Shown: piece by piece, positions 1 to 64,000 of the stretch
Numbering within the stretch: the stretch's first letter is position 1
How the letters are laid out: every line of letters begins with the position of its first letter
Assembly (NCBI GenBank): GCA_008921705.1
Contig: VFFE01007103.1
Location: 346,387-410,386, forward strand
Reading direction: 5' to 3'
DNA length: 64,000 bases
Source: Burhinus oedicnemus
Lineage: Eukaryota > Chordata > Aves > Charadriiformes > Burhinidae
The notes under the pieces: model-generated
Seen by the model: the letters and a program-made list of their open reading frames with translations, nothing else
What the model was told of the DNA's origin: nothing
The model's database searches: none
Program-made: the position numbers and the translations under genes

Positions 1-1490
1 TTTTTTGAATTTAGCACTTGAAATGAAAGAAAAGTTTGTCATGTTTGTTTACGTGCCAGTAGATATCACACAGTCTTCCTGCTTATGCAGTTAATATGCA
101 GGGAAAAAGTCCTGCGGAAGCAATCCCACAAGGGTTATTGAACTGGTGGTAAGAAAGCAATGACGGCATAGTGTACAAATGTTGTTCAGCCCCATTTGGG
201 CTTCTCATATGTTTGTATTGTTACAGTTCCAGACTGCTAATACCTTAAGCCTCAGGCTCTAACTTGAGCAGGAAGGGTTTATTTTTGGAAGAAGAATTTT
301 TCCCATAGCCAACTGCCTGCAATACCAACTTTTTTTTTTTTTTTTTAATAAACCATACAGTAAAACTTAGGCCAAACTGAAAAGATTTGGCCCAAAACAT
401 CATTGTACCACTGAGAAAGGAATAGTCAGAAACCAGACTGTAAAGTCTGTACACTGAGATGCATTGCACTGCCAACAGAGTGTCTAGGAGGTGGCGGTGG
501 AGAAGAAATGGAGTTGAGTGGCTCATATAAGCATGGATGAAAGACTTTGGCTGACATGCAATTCTGTGGGTGCACAGCCACTGCAAGGGTGAAAAGCCAA
601 ACTGGGCTGATCTGCTGTGGCAGCTCAGGGAGAAGCTACACAACCCCTGGCGTTTGGTACGCATGAGGCAGCAGCTGGGAGGAGCCTGTAGAAGGCAGGG
701 AGCACATGAGAGGGCTGACTTTTGGGCATACAACGTATTGTTGTAGTTATGAGCCTAACAATCTCTCATAATCTTTAATCTCTGTGAAAGATGCATTGGG
801 TAGGGCTCTCTGGAGATCTACGCTGGAACACTGACATGTGGGCTGGTCACCACTGAAGTGCAAGATATGAGACATCTTATCCTAAAATTCACTTCGGCAT
901 TGCTCTCTAAATCCCATTTGATAAGGACTTAGTTCTGCTCCCTAAAAATGTGTGTAGTGCCATTAGAGGTGCCTGAAATTACTTAATCATATGGAAGAGA
1001 GATGGATTCGACACCAGACTTACTGATGACCTACATGCTGTGCAGGGGCAATGAGAGGCCATGAGGCATACCAGAGAGCACTCTCAGATGGCTGCGTGTG
1101 ATCATGTTTAAGTAACTGAACTAAGCCCGATGACTAGATCTTCACTGACTGCACAGCTGGGAAAGACGAGTTCAGATGCAGAAGCTGTCACTGCACTCAG
1201 TAAAACTTAAATACAAAGGATTTCACCCAAAACATCAAAACAAGTGTATGTTCTGAACTTCATATGTCTAATCCATAGCAAAAGTTAAATATATCCCCTT
1301 GGGTTTTCTCTTCCAGGGTTCACAGATCCAGAAAACAGCATATACCTTAGACTAGGAGCCAAGGACAAAGACTGAGTGTCATATCTCTGGGGTTCTGTCC
1401 TTTGACCCAATACCTCACGTGGATCTTCAAATCCCATTACTTGTCTCTGCTTATTCCTTCATATATAAAATATTCTTTCTAGTCTACTTT
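1..1490. other. Upstream non-coding DNA
   Basis: No exon-like reading frame or RNA gene recognised. A 162-residue minus-strand frame at 245-733 runs through the poly(T) tract and has no recognisable domain. Confidence 0.55.
330..346 (+). repeat. Poly(T) tract (17)
   Basis: Seventeen T's followed by AATAAACC. It makes a run of lysines in a meaningless minus-strand open frame. No processed pseudogene is recognisable beside it. Confidence 0.7.
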
Positions 1491-2113
1491 CACAGAATCA
1501 CAGAACCATAGGGGTTGGAAGGGACCTCTGGAGATCATCTAGTCCAACCCCCCTGCCAGAGCAGGTTCGCCTAGAGCAGGTTGCATAGGATGGCATCCAG
1601 GTGGGTTTTGAATGTCTCCAGAGTCATAGGCTCCACCACCTCTCTGGGCAGCCTGTTCCAGTGCTCTGCCACCCTCAAAGTCAAGAAGTTCCTCCTCATG
1701 TTTAGATGAAACTTCCTATGTTCAAGTTTCTGCCCATTACCTCTTGTCCTATCACTGGGCACCACTGCAAGAAGACTGGTCCCATCCTCCTGGCACCCTC
1801 CCTTTAAGTATTTATAAGCATTGATGAGATACCCTCTGAGTCTTCTCTTCTCCAGACTAAAAAGACCCAAGTTCCTCAGCCTTTCCTCATAAGAAAGATG
1901 TTCCAGTCCCCTAATCATCTTTGTAGCCCCCTGCTGTACTCTCTCCAGCAAGTTCCCTGTCCTGGAACTGGGGAGCCCAGAACTGGACACAGTACTCCAG
2001 ATGAGACCTCACCAGGGCAGAGTAAAGGGGGAGGATAACCTCCCGCAACCTGCTTGCCACACTCCTCTTGGCCTTCTTGGCCTCAAGGGCACATTGCTGG
2101 CTCATGGTCATCC
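1491..2113 (-). mobile_element. CR1 LINE, 5'-truncated, 3' half of the second ORF plus tail
   Basis: Read on the minus strand this is CR1. It contains [20 protein letters not shown] and [16 protein letters not shown], then in another frame [20 protein letters not shown] and [11 protein letters not shown], and ends in the GGTCCCTTCCAACCCC/GATTCTGTGA tail. The frame changes near 1950-1980, so the reverse transcriptase C-terminus is broken. The usual GILACIRN block between KKA and SVASR is missing, an internal deletion. Non-functional. Confidence 0.9.
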
Positions 2114-5100
2114 TGCTGTATTTTCACCAGGCCGTTTGTGAAGCTTAATTAATACAGTAAGTCGTTAACTGATTCTAACAGTCTTTTTTAATGTTTAAAC
2201 CTACCACTTCATGTAACTACTTGAGTTACAGCCTATCTTTAAAATTCATGCTGGATGTTCTCCAAAAACTTCATGTCAGAATCTTCCACATACAGGGTTT
2301 TCCCCAAGAAATCTCATCATTCATTTAAAAGACATGACTAATTTCCAGCCCAGTGCTGACTCGGAGTCAATAGAGGTTACAAAGACTTTGGAAATACTAG
2401 TAGAAACCAGCACTGTATTCCTTTTAAAGCCCATAGGTATTCATAAATGAAGCTAGGGTGGTGCCACCATCAAGTTGGAGGGGAACCACAAAGTTATGAG
2501 GACTGGTCAGGTTCATAGAGCAAATGAAGAATATTGAGTAACCCTCGTTGCTTAGTGAGAAGGTGAAGGCCTCCACCAAAGTGGAGATTCATGTCTAATT
2601 TATTACAGGTTTGCTTTGTGCTCCCAGTGGATGGTGCTGCCTTTTCACTTATGTCCCCTGCAGCCCACATTCACTTTCCTCTGTGAATCAGTGGGACTTC
2701 ACAGTGGTTCATGGAAGGTTGAAAGGAATTTGATTTTTTTTCACCCAATACAAAGCAAAAAAGATTTGGATAAATTAAAGAAAAATCTATCTCCATGCAA
2801 CAGACGTTTTTGGAATTGAGAGATCAATATACTTCACACGTATCTCAATTATCTTCCAGAATAGGAAGCGGATGTTTATAAACTGGACCTCTGACACAAC
2901 GAGGGTATAATTTCCCGTTAAATCTAACACTATGTGTGTGTAGGTTGCAGCTAAGAGGGACAGTCCCACTCCCCTGCCTGCGGCTATGCGCTCCCGTTGC
3001 CTCGTATCTAGCGATCACAGGGCTGCTAGAGAGTATTGCTTCAGCTAGCTAAGCCAGCAGAAATAAAGTACCTCCTGCTCCAAATGTGTAGGATTCGCTC
3101 AGATCAGTAAGCTGAACTGACTTATCCTGCATAGTCACTAGGTCCAACGCAAGGAAGGGAACAAGACCTCCTGGTTGAGGGAGGACGAAGAGAGAGAGGA
3201 GGGGAGAATGGTCCCATCCTGCTAGCAGCAGTCTGCAGCTGCACTGGATTACGTGTATCAGGAAACTATACAATTAGTATGTCAAACAAGTCAGCCTGCT
3301 GCATTATATCATTATAATTACACTGCAGTTACGCTAAGAAGAAGTGATTTAATAGATAAAAGAGAACATCGGCCCCAGAACTTGATACCTTTTATTCTAT
3401 TTATTTATATGCAGCAGTATTTTTTAGACATTGTAAATAGTAACAATATATCGTCATATCAACTGAGATTAAGGTTCCACTGTGCAACCAGGTACTAATG
3501 CACACTCCATAGGCTCTCTAAGAAAAACAAAGGCAGCATGATGATAGCTACAGGGCAAAGGAATGGGTTGTCATCCCCACTTTACAAAGAGAGAACTGAG
3601 GTATGCCCCAGTTAAGGAAGCTGCTTATGATGACATGTATGAACTCCTTTGGACATCTGGGAATTGAATGCATTTCTGTTAAATACCTTCATAGAGTGAT
3701 CATTATATAGCGCAGGTGAACTTAGATGGTGGCAATCTGAATGCGAACAGCCACTTTGACAACATTTCCAGGCTAATAAATAGTTAGAGTGAATTTTAAA
3801 GTTTTATTTTCAGCCCCTCTGTGGTTGGGACTTGGATGCTTTTCTTTGAACGCTGATAAATTATGACACTTGGATTTACATAATTCATTTTGAATTGTTG
3901 AACTATTTCTCTACCTCTGTGAAGTATTAAAGTTTGCAAGACTGCCATATTTAAAATTCTAAAGGAGACCAAGTAAAGTTTTTTAATATCAATATATTTC
4001 TAATACTCTAGTTTGGAGGCTTGTGACAATTTTAACATAGAAGACTGGTATTGTATAAACATTAATTACAAAATCTGCCTCTGTCATTGCAATAATTCTA
4101 GAACTGCCTCAGAATCTTTAATCAAGGTTACTTGGAACCCCCTGTGCTAGCATTTCCCATAATACATGGCATACATCTTTGGGTACAAGACATACCTGCA
4201 AAATTTTGACACTGGAACATGCTAATTGTAACCAGAGGGGAAGAAGACTTGGAAAACATAATTTGGGAACATTTGTGTTACTGTTGGGATAGCTATGGAT
4301 TCCAGGAATTTTGAGGGCAAAATTTCTACAGGCATGTTTTTGAAATTCTACAAACTTCTAATAAGACAGATCAAATGCACTGAAAATAATTTAAAATTAA
4401 CCCACCAAGTTCAATGCTGAAATGCTTTATTCAAATCAGAAAACACAAAAAATGCAATTCTGAGAGAGAACCCGAGATTAGAGTCCTAGGTTTACAATGA
4501 TGAAGGGGCGTTTTCCTCATCCAAAGCCTCATTGGCCAGTGCTGGAGACACCATACCAGTGTGATACACCATAATCTGCTGGGGCAAATCATGTGCTCTT
4601 TGTAAGCTGCTGTAAATTTCACATACTTAATGAACAGATCAAATCAGGGCTGAAGAAACTTTTGTTTGTTACACCGGATCAGGCATTCACAATTAGACAG
4701 TTTTCAGCACGATGGAGCATGTAAACCCAGCATGGGTCTTGCTTACCTAGGCATAGCTCAGGTGAGGAGCTGCTCCCAATTTCACCTGTGGAAGTCAGAA
4801 CAAAAATCTGGGCCGCAATGTCTCTTTCCTCTCCTGGCTGCAGGGTCCCCTTTCAAGTTTCCTCTCAAAAACAGAGCGAAGTAAGCCCTGGCTCTCTTGA
4901 AGTCAGTGGCAAAATTCCCATCACTTTTCCCTTCTTAGCAACCCTCATCTTAATTTTTTTCTGACTGATCCAGCCAAGCAATCAAGAGAAAGGAGCTGCT
5001 CTCCTTCCTCCTCCTGCCGTTTTGCCTGCTGCCCTGACCTAGGGACTCGCTCTTGACTTTGGTGCCGAGTGCCTCAGTGCGCTGGAATTTACTGTCAGAA

Positions 5101-8100
5101 AGGAAACACTCTGACTGCTATAGGATACCATGGGGCATGTGTTGCTTACACAGTAATGTCACCCTTTGGGTCATTGTAAGGCAGAAGGTAAAGCTGACAA
5201 GTGGTGTTTATCTGTCAACGACATCTTGTACATGCCTTGAAGTGCCTCCAAGCCGACTGTCTTGGAAAAAAAATGCAATCTGGGCTTTAAAGTTTAATCT
5301 TCTCTCATCCTGCTACATAGAGTAAGACCCCATTTGTGGATGCTACCTTTATACAGAAAGTATTTCTCATCACTTCTCAACCAAGGTCATGTCTCGTTTA
5401 CATGGCAGAAAAGTAGAGTGCATGAGAGAGTAGGAAAGTCTTCTTTTCTGGCAGGTCTACAGTGCAAGGCTGTGATTGAACTGAGCTGGCCAGGTAAATC
5501 CAGGTGCCTTTCATCAACATCAGTAAGTTCAGCAAAGATGTCAGACAAAAAAGGACTACCTTCCCAAATTAGACGGTGACTTGAAAACTTAACAGACATC
5601 CTGAGATGTAGCATTCTTCAATGGTGAGGTACTTCCCTCTCTTGCAAAAGTAGAAGCTGTGCATTTTTAGGTTGTACATATTTAGTCTTCCACTTGCCAG
5701 CACGCTAGAAATTCAAATAATTGATTTGTTATTTTTATTGGTAGAAAAGAAAAAATGCTTTGTGGATTATCAGTAATATCAAAAGAAATAAATTCACCAA
5801 AATCTGTAATATCCTATTTTAAAGAGCATATGTGGCAAAGGCAGAATCTGAGCACAAAAAGATGTCACTATGATGCAATTCTGCTGTAGACACGGAGAAC
5901 AGGATTTTCAGGCCTTGTGTCTGGTGGGAGGGGATGTGGGACTTGAATGGGGCTTGGGCACTGTCAAACCTCATTCCAGCGTCCTCCTGGAGAAGTGCAC
6001 TTGTGGGTGCCTCCTGATGGGAGGGAAGGCTCCGTCTGCTGCTGCTTCTTGTCTTTCATCCTTGGGCTCAGTAAATAGCTGTTCCCTAGAGGCTCCAAAG
6101 CTCCAAATATTAAAACTGGTTAAAATGGTTTTCTGTTACATAAGACTTCAGCGGTTTGGGTGCTGTTTATTTTTTAGTGAAAATGTAGAGACATGCCAGC
6201 ATTTTGGGGGTTATTTTCGGATTTCCTCCTGTGAGTACTGGGAATCCTTTCCCATTCTCATTTAAACGGTTTGTTTCTGCCCAGCATTCTTACTTCAATC
6301 CATCACCTTTTCTCAATATCAGTAAAACCTTTCAATGGAAAATTTTTAAATAGTTTGGTTAAAACATTGTCTCTGAGGTCTTCTGGGAATGTCCTGGTCC
6401 TTTGGCTTGGTGACAAGGTGAAGATTTTTCTCTGGTAACAGACAGTGACTTACTAGAATAGAGACTGAAGTAAGTGAGAGAGTTCAGTCCTAGGAATAGC
6501 AGCAAATATGAAGTTATGGGTGCAGATCTAGCAGCTGCAAGAGCAAATAAGGGCTTTGGATGTTTGACCAAGGGAATTTATTAAAAACAGACGAGAGAGA
6601 ATGATTTAATTATCTGATGCCTTGGTTAGCTGCTGTTTGGAAACTGCTCAAGGAGCTGAACAGAGTTAAAATAGGATACTCATGTTTTGGAAAGAGACCA
6701 CAGAAGATTAATTGGGGCGGGCATGGAAGGGAAAGGCTCAGAGAGCTTAGCATGTTTGGCCTCTGAGGTGGCTGAGAAGAGGGCTTACAGGGGTACACAA
6801 AAGCCATACTGCGATGAGGATAAATTTTGGTCAGAAGACACTCACTTTACGGAAGGGCAAAATACAAGGTCACAAGCCAACTTATGGAAGGAGAGTATCA
6901 AGTTATGAGAAGGCACATTTCCATCCAAAGACATGAGACAGCCTGTGCAAACAGGGGTGCTTTTAGCAATAGGGTAAGTTAATGAAAGGATGGCTGGGGA
7001 TGTCACAGCCTCTAGCTCTATCTACTGAAGTACAGGAGGTGAACTAGAAACAAGGTGGAGCTCAGCTCTTTCCACCTCACGATTTCTGTGAAGGTTCTGG
7101 CTGAGTCATTGGGCAAGTAGGCTGAGTCAGAAGGTGGTTTGTGGCACTTTCACATGCTCAGGACTTTTGTGTTCAGCACAGAGGATCTAAACACTACCTA
7201 TTCTGGCTCAGGTCCTTCACAAGATGAGTTTCAATCAAATCATCTGAGTGATTGACCTATACAGGGAAGCAGAGCAGGACTGCCGGAAAAAAAATTATTA
7301 AAAATCTGAACTTCATAGAATGAATAGATAAATGCCTTTATTAACAGAGAGTGTACAGGTTGGCTAGATGGATTATTGTAAGTATGTTTAGACATATCTA
7401 TAATCCAAGAAGCATAAGCTTAGAGATGACCAAAATGGAAAAAAACCCAAGAAAGTTCAGACATTTCCTTTTTTTCATTTTTTTCCTTCTTTTATACCAG
7501 TCTTAAAGCAATTTGGGCAATTGTTGGCCAAAATCATCACCTCTGCTGTATGCAGTGATATGGCAAGTTTGGTGACTACCACACACTGCAAAAGTGGAAA
7601 AGAAGTATAAGAAGGCAAGCTCTGAATGACATCTATCCAATAGCACCAAAGTACTAATAACTGTTATGGCACAAGCAAGGTAGGGTCAACATTGTGACAA
7701 CACTTGTGCAGGAGGAAAAATGAACTAAAATGCCTAGGTTGTCTTAGACAGGAGTGTGAAGTATATGCAGGTGCTTGAGGCATGGACTCAGCTGGGAATT
7801 GGACTGAAACAAATAAAATATAGCTTACTTTCTTAGGAAATAAACTGTTTTCCCTGTCACTGCTACTGCTAAGGTACACTGAGATATCACAGCCTAAATC
7901 TACCTGAGTGGCATCTTTTATAATACAATTAAAAATTACATTACAGAAAAAGTTACACCACGGCAATTTTTTATGAGAGTAAAAGAGAACGTAACATGAA
8001 ATGCAATGAATTATGCAACTATAATGTAAGGCTAGGGAAGAGTGAAAGGATAAGCAAATTTTCAGATGATTGCTACTCCATAGTTTCAATGTATTTTTCT

Positions 8101-10477
8101 GCAGTTGAAGAGCCTTTTACTTGCACTCTCAGCTGGCCTTTACAAAACAGAGTTGAAGAAACACACATTTCTCCACACGCTACAAGGGCAACTATAGTGT
8201 TCCATGATTTTCTTTTCTACACATAACCTATCTTCCCTTCCTGCCTAGCACAGGTTATAGAACCAATTTAGTTTTCTAGCCATGTCTATACCAGTAAATA
8301 AAGCAGAGCTAGGGCATGGGTTTAAGCATTGTCGTGTGATGATCCACGCTGGTGGATGGTTAGCATGCTTCCTGGGACCATTTTGGCTCAGGCCAACTAA
8401 CACTCTCCCACCTACGCCTAAGCACAGCTCAGGACATGCCAGCAACCATTCTCTGTGGACATTTTGCTGCAATCTCCCTGTTTTGGGGTGGAGAGGGAGT
8501 TTTGCTGTGTGGGTGAGAACCACACGCCTCCACTTATCCTCTGGGCCAGTGAGTGGTCTCAGTATAGATTTATTCAGTAGTATAAAGTAGTCTATGAGTT
8601 GGAATTCCTGAATATCTTTCTTCCTCTTCCTGGAAAGGAAGCCCTTTAAGGCTGTAAGGATAAGCACTGGCCTCCAATCCTTTCTCACCATGAGATTGCA
8701 ATGGAGGTCCTCTCTTAACCCATCCAGTGTTAGACTGCGACCATATTAAATCCTGTTTGTATTAATCTCCAGACATGCAGTTCTCAGCAGGTCTTGGCAC
8801 CCAATGGGTGAAACGCAAAGCAAATTGTCTTTAAATCCTACAAGGGCCCACTCAGGAAACACCATGCTGGAGAGAATCAGCAGTTGCTCTTCATCCACCT
8901 CTGGTTCCAGCCATCACAATGTTCAGTGCCTGGATGTGAGTAGAAGAAAAGGGAAGAAAACATTATCTCTGCAATGTTATTATCTGTTCATGCACCAGTT
9001 CCCCACTGCCACCACAATCATACACAGAGGGACAAAATCCCCAGTTACCTATTCAGGGTACTGTTCTGTTTACTTTCCAAGGACAGAAATTATTTCAGTG
9101 ATACAAGAAGGTTTACTTAGATAGTGATATAAAATAAAGGAGCAAAATAACCTTAATATTTCTTGTTTACGTTCTTGTAGGCAGGGGTCTTGCCTTTCTC
9201 TGTTTTTAATAGGCACATGAATCAGTCACATACTAAAACATCACAATGAGTAGAGCAGAAAAAGCCAGATGATAATCTGGACTCTTAAAAAAAAGGAATG
9301 AAATGACCATCCCTTCTAAGATGTACCTAAAATGGCTAAATAGCCAGAAAATAACAGATTGTAGAGGAAGCAATCATGCATTGGCTACAGGCTAAACAGG
9401 CACATGACCACTCTTCCATCTCTAACTCATATTCAAAGATGTAAAATATGTTTTCCATAACATTTGGGTGTATTTAGACACTGAGCACTCTGTCTAACAG
9501 CCTAGTTCTTATTGATGTGTGATAACGATATGAACATGTGTTTTAATAGCATGAAACCCTTGAGGACCACTTCATCTATTGCACTAGTTACCACAGTTTT
9601 GTCTCAAAATCCCAAAAGGGCATACGAAAATAAATCCTAGTACCTCCTGATTAACTTGACCTGCATTTCCATTGCCTACATATTCATAGTTTAAGTAGAA
9701 GTTTAAGAGGAGGGCAGCCCAGTGGCTTAGTTTAGTGGCTCGGTGCGTGTGCTACAGATAGGATTTCCATTCCTTCTGTCTAGTTTCCTGGCTTGGCAAA
9801 GGCAAGGAGTGTTGCATCTCCTGGATGAGTGGAAAAGAGAATATCTCATCTCTCAGCAGTGACCTCTCCAGATAATGAGGCAGCAGTGCTGAAAGGAACA
9901 CTACAGTCTCTACCGAAGCCAAAATGAGGATGGTTACAGGGAAATGACCCAAGAAAGTGTAGCAAATGTAAACAGAAGGAAGATATGGAGGGTCTTCACT
10001 CAGGAACACAGTAATCCTTTTTTCTTCACTAATACTGCAAAGTACTCTGCTTCTCACTCCATCTTTGCATACCATTGTCTCTTAAAGGAAGGAAATGAAG
10101 TTTCACTGCAGACATACTGACTGTACTCATTTGTCCCTTTTATGCTGTGGAAAAAGGTGTAAATGTATATAGGTAGTTCCTATAAGTTCTGCAGGCAGGA
10201 GGGGCTCTTTAATAGTGTGGCAGTCACTTTTTCAACCTCCGTCTGCGTGAGTATGCGTGTCTGCATGTTACAGAGAGAGACGCAGAGAGCGAGCGGTGTG
10301 GCTGAATTTAGAAAGTTATAGATGTTCTCATCAGCCCCATGCAATGCAGCAGAGATTCCTTCCAAAAGCCAAGGGAGCAGAGGCTGCAGACAACAGATGT
10401 GAGAGGGGTTCCCATAACTGTCAATTTTCTAAGTGTTTGCATTGAAAAGAGAGGAGGTGCTATTTTGATTGATATTT
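2114..10477. other. Upstream intergenic DNA, no gene recognised
   Basis: About 8.4 kb of unique-looking AT-rich sequence up to the MYBPC1 promoter. Scattered short open frames on both strands (the longest are about 130-150 residues, at 5870-6265, 7664-8089 and 8245-8691) have no domain or composition I recognise. It probably includes muscle regulatory DNA, but nothing here proves it. In mammals the upstream neighbour is SPIC; I saw no ETS-domain exon. Confidence 0.5.
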
Positions 10478-10486
10478 CAGTTGCGG

Positions 10487-10495
10487 TATATAAAG
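10487..10495 (+). promoter_or_regulatory. TATA box of the MYBPC1 promoter
   Basis: TATATAAAG lies 126 bp upstream of the MYBPC1 start codon. A start site about 25-30 bp downstream (near 10517-10525) would leave a 5' UTR of roughly 100 nt with no upstream ATG. An E-box (CAGTTG, 10478-10483) sits directly upstream and another (CAGATG) is at 10394-10399. E-boxes are typical of muscle promoters but common by chance. The start site is inferred, not seen. Confidence 0.7.
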
Positions 10496-10516
10496 CAGAG
10501 GAATTCTTCTTACCCT

Positions 10517-10620
10517 CTGCTTGTCACACTGATCTGCATACTCTCTCAGCTGGACTTGGGGCTACTACTTACTGCATCTGAAAGACTGAAACTCACTGGG
10601 AATAAAGAATTCTTGTAACA
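10517..10620 (+). other. MYBPC1: Probable 5' UTR of MYBPC1
   Basis: This is the stretch between the expected TATA-directed start and the initiation codon. It contains no ATG and has a stop (TAA, 10603-10605) in frame with the start codon, so translation from this transcript must begin at 10621. The start context has A at -3. A CAGCTG E-box lies within it at about 10548-10553. The left boundary is an estimate from TATA spacing. An additional upstream non-coding exon cannot be excluded. Confidence 0.55.
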
Positions 10621-62801
<52,181 letters not shown>

Positions 62802-64000
62802 GTAAGCCTGTTGTATATTGACTCGACTTTTGATGGAATAACACTGTAGAGATGTGCCAATATGTGGGTTACTTCACTGAAAATCATCTGATAATCAAAT
62901 CTAACCTCTGTCCCTCAAACATATTTATTTTTATCATTATAAAAGCCATGGCTCCTTGCCCCCTTTCATCTTATTGTCTTTTGGCTGTGAAGGATAATAA
63001 TCAAATCCTTAAAATATCTAAGTTCAAGCTATTAATTTTTCTTGACATTGTTGTTGCTGTTAGTATGGGATATTAAGTAGTAAAGTAAAATAATTGTTAG
63101 ACATTATTAAAAATACATAGCTTTTAAATGTCTGGTTTTCTGATAACTTCTGTTTGTGTCAACTCAGACCACGTATCTCTGCCCATGCAAAGTGCATGGA
63201 GATACCGGGTCCCTTTGCATTTATAATTCATCCTTTTTCATGGGAAGTTTGTCAGTTAAAAAAAGCCAACAACAAAAAAAACCCCAGAAGCAGTCCTCCC
63301 TTTAACTACAGTCCCTTCACTTCAGCTTAGCAGACCATTCATACAGCTGGGAACTGCACTTGTGAAGATGGTCCTTAACAGAAGGTCCTATGAAATATTT
63401 GCGTTGACTCCATAATGCTCGCTAAGTCACAGTAAGGGACAAATGCCAGCAGTGCAATGACCCCTTGGACTGACGTAAGGTGAAGGAGCTCCCCACAAGC
63501 CATCTAGGTCCATAGGGTGAGGTGAATGAAAGGGGAGCAGGAAGGACACAGAGGTGAGTCCTATCTTGAACAAAGTTTAGCCACAGTAGGTGACAGAAGA
63601 GCAAAAATATCATTGTACTGGAAGATGCAGTTAGGTAATAAGAGCAGCATATGGTTTGCTCATCCATTTCTTTATTCTGGCAAACAAATAGTAGATTGGA
63701 TCCCGTCACAAAACTGGTCTAACAAAAGTCAGAATATTCCCACAATGGGATCACCTGAAGATTTCTTCTTGAACAACCAAATTACAATCTAATGGCAACA
63801 GCACAGAATCCCTGTGTCAAAGAGATTACACTCCTGTGGTTTTTTACCTCTGTGTTCAAAGAAAAAATATTAGAATTGGTTACATTATTTGGTAGTTGTC
63901 TCAATAATATTTTGTACAAATTGCACGTATTTAATCAGCTAAAACACCACTAAGGAGCCAGCAAAGGATTTTTAGTCAGTAACTTCACACACTTGCACAG
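62802..64000 (+). other. MYBPC1: MYBPC1 intron 17 (partial)
   Basis: Begins at the exon 17 donor and runs off the window. The expected next exon (rest of Ig C4) is not seen inside it. The window ends in GCACAG, which could itself be an acceptor. Confidence 0.75.

Noticed and set aside
245..733. 162-residue minus-strand open frame
   Set aside because: It runs through a poly(T) tract giving a lysine run. No domain, no splice context and low-complexity cysteine/serine composition.
1571..1990. 139-residue minus-strand frame as a gene
   Set aside because: It is the broken C-terminus of CR1 ORF2, listed as a mobile element.
8245..8691. 148-residue minus-strand frame overlapping a 102-residue plus-strand frame
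   Set aside because: No recognisable family or splice context. Overlapping frames on both strands suggest chance.

Overview
The window looks like avian (at least archosaurian) nuclear DNA. It is AT-rich, with long introns and few repeats. The only abundant interspersed repeats are 5'-truncated CR1 LINE copies, several still ending in the ATTCTATG-type 3' tail typical of bird and reptile CR1. I saw no bacterial-type genes, CRISPR arrays or viral genes.

The one gene I can support is the 5' half of MYBPC1 (slow skeletal myosin-binding protein C) on the + strand. A TATA box at 10487-10495 lies about 125 bp upstream of the start codon at 10621. From there I traced 17 coding exons, all with GT/AG borders and mutually compatible phases, to 62801. 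They join into one open frame of 515 codons plus 2 nt with no internal stop. The protein runs from an acidic, Pro/Ser/Thr-rich N-terminal extension (residues 1-90) through Ig domain C1 (about 91-191), the MyBP-C M-motif (about 192-289), Ig C2 (about 290-370) and Ig C3 (about 371-461) into the first half of Ig C4 (462-515). The rest of the gene lies beyond the right edge.

Layout: 1-10480 is upstream DNA in which I find no gene, only one CR1 copy (1491-2113, minus strand). 10621-10645 is coding exon 1, followed by a 21-kb intron. 31682-46370 holds six short exons: five micro-exons of 33-42 bp and one of 105 bp, all phase 1-1, making up a modular N-terminal extension. 47816-62801 holds ten larger exons for C1, M-motif, C2, C3 and the start of C4. 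CR1 fragments lie at 29171, 31080, 36709, 39177, 39789 and 60271, all in introns.

No wholly new system is evident. The most interesting features are the run of in-frame cassette-type micro-exons, three of which appear to be extra compared with the common mammalian N-terminus; a degenerate tandem repeat whose units each begin with a polypyrimidine-AG; a head-to-head CR1 pair; and CR1 remnants close to splice acceptors. All protein identities come from reading the translation against remembered family sequence; no search was run.
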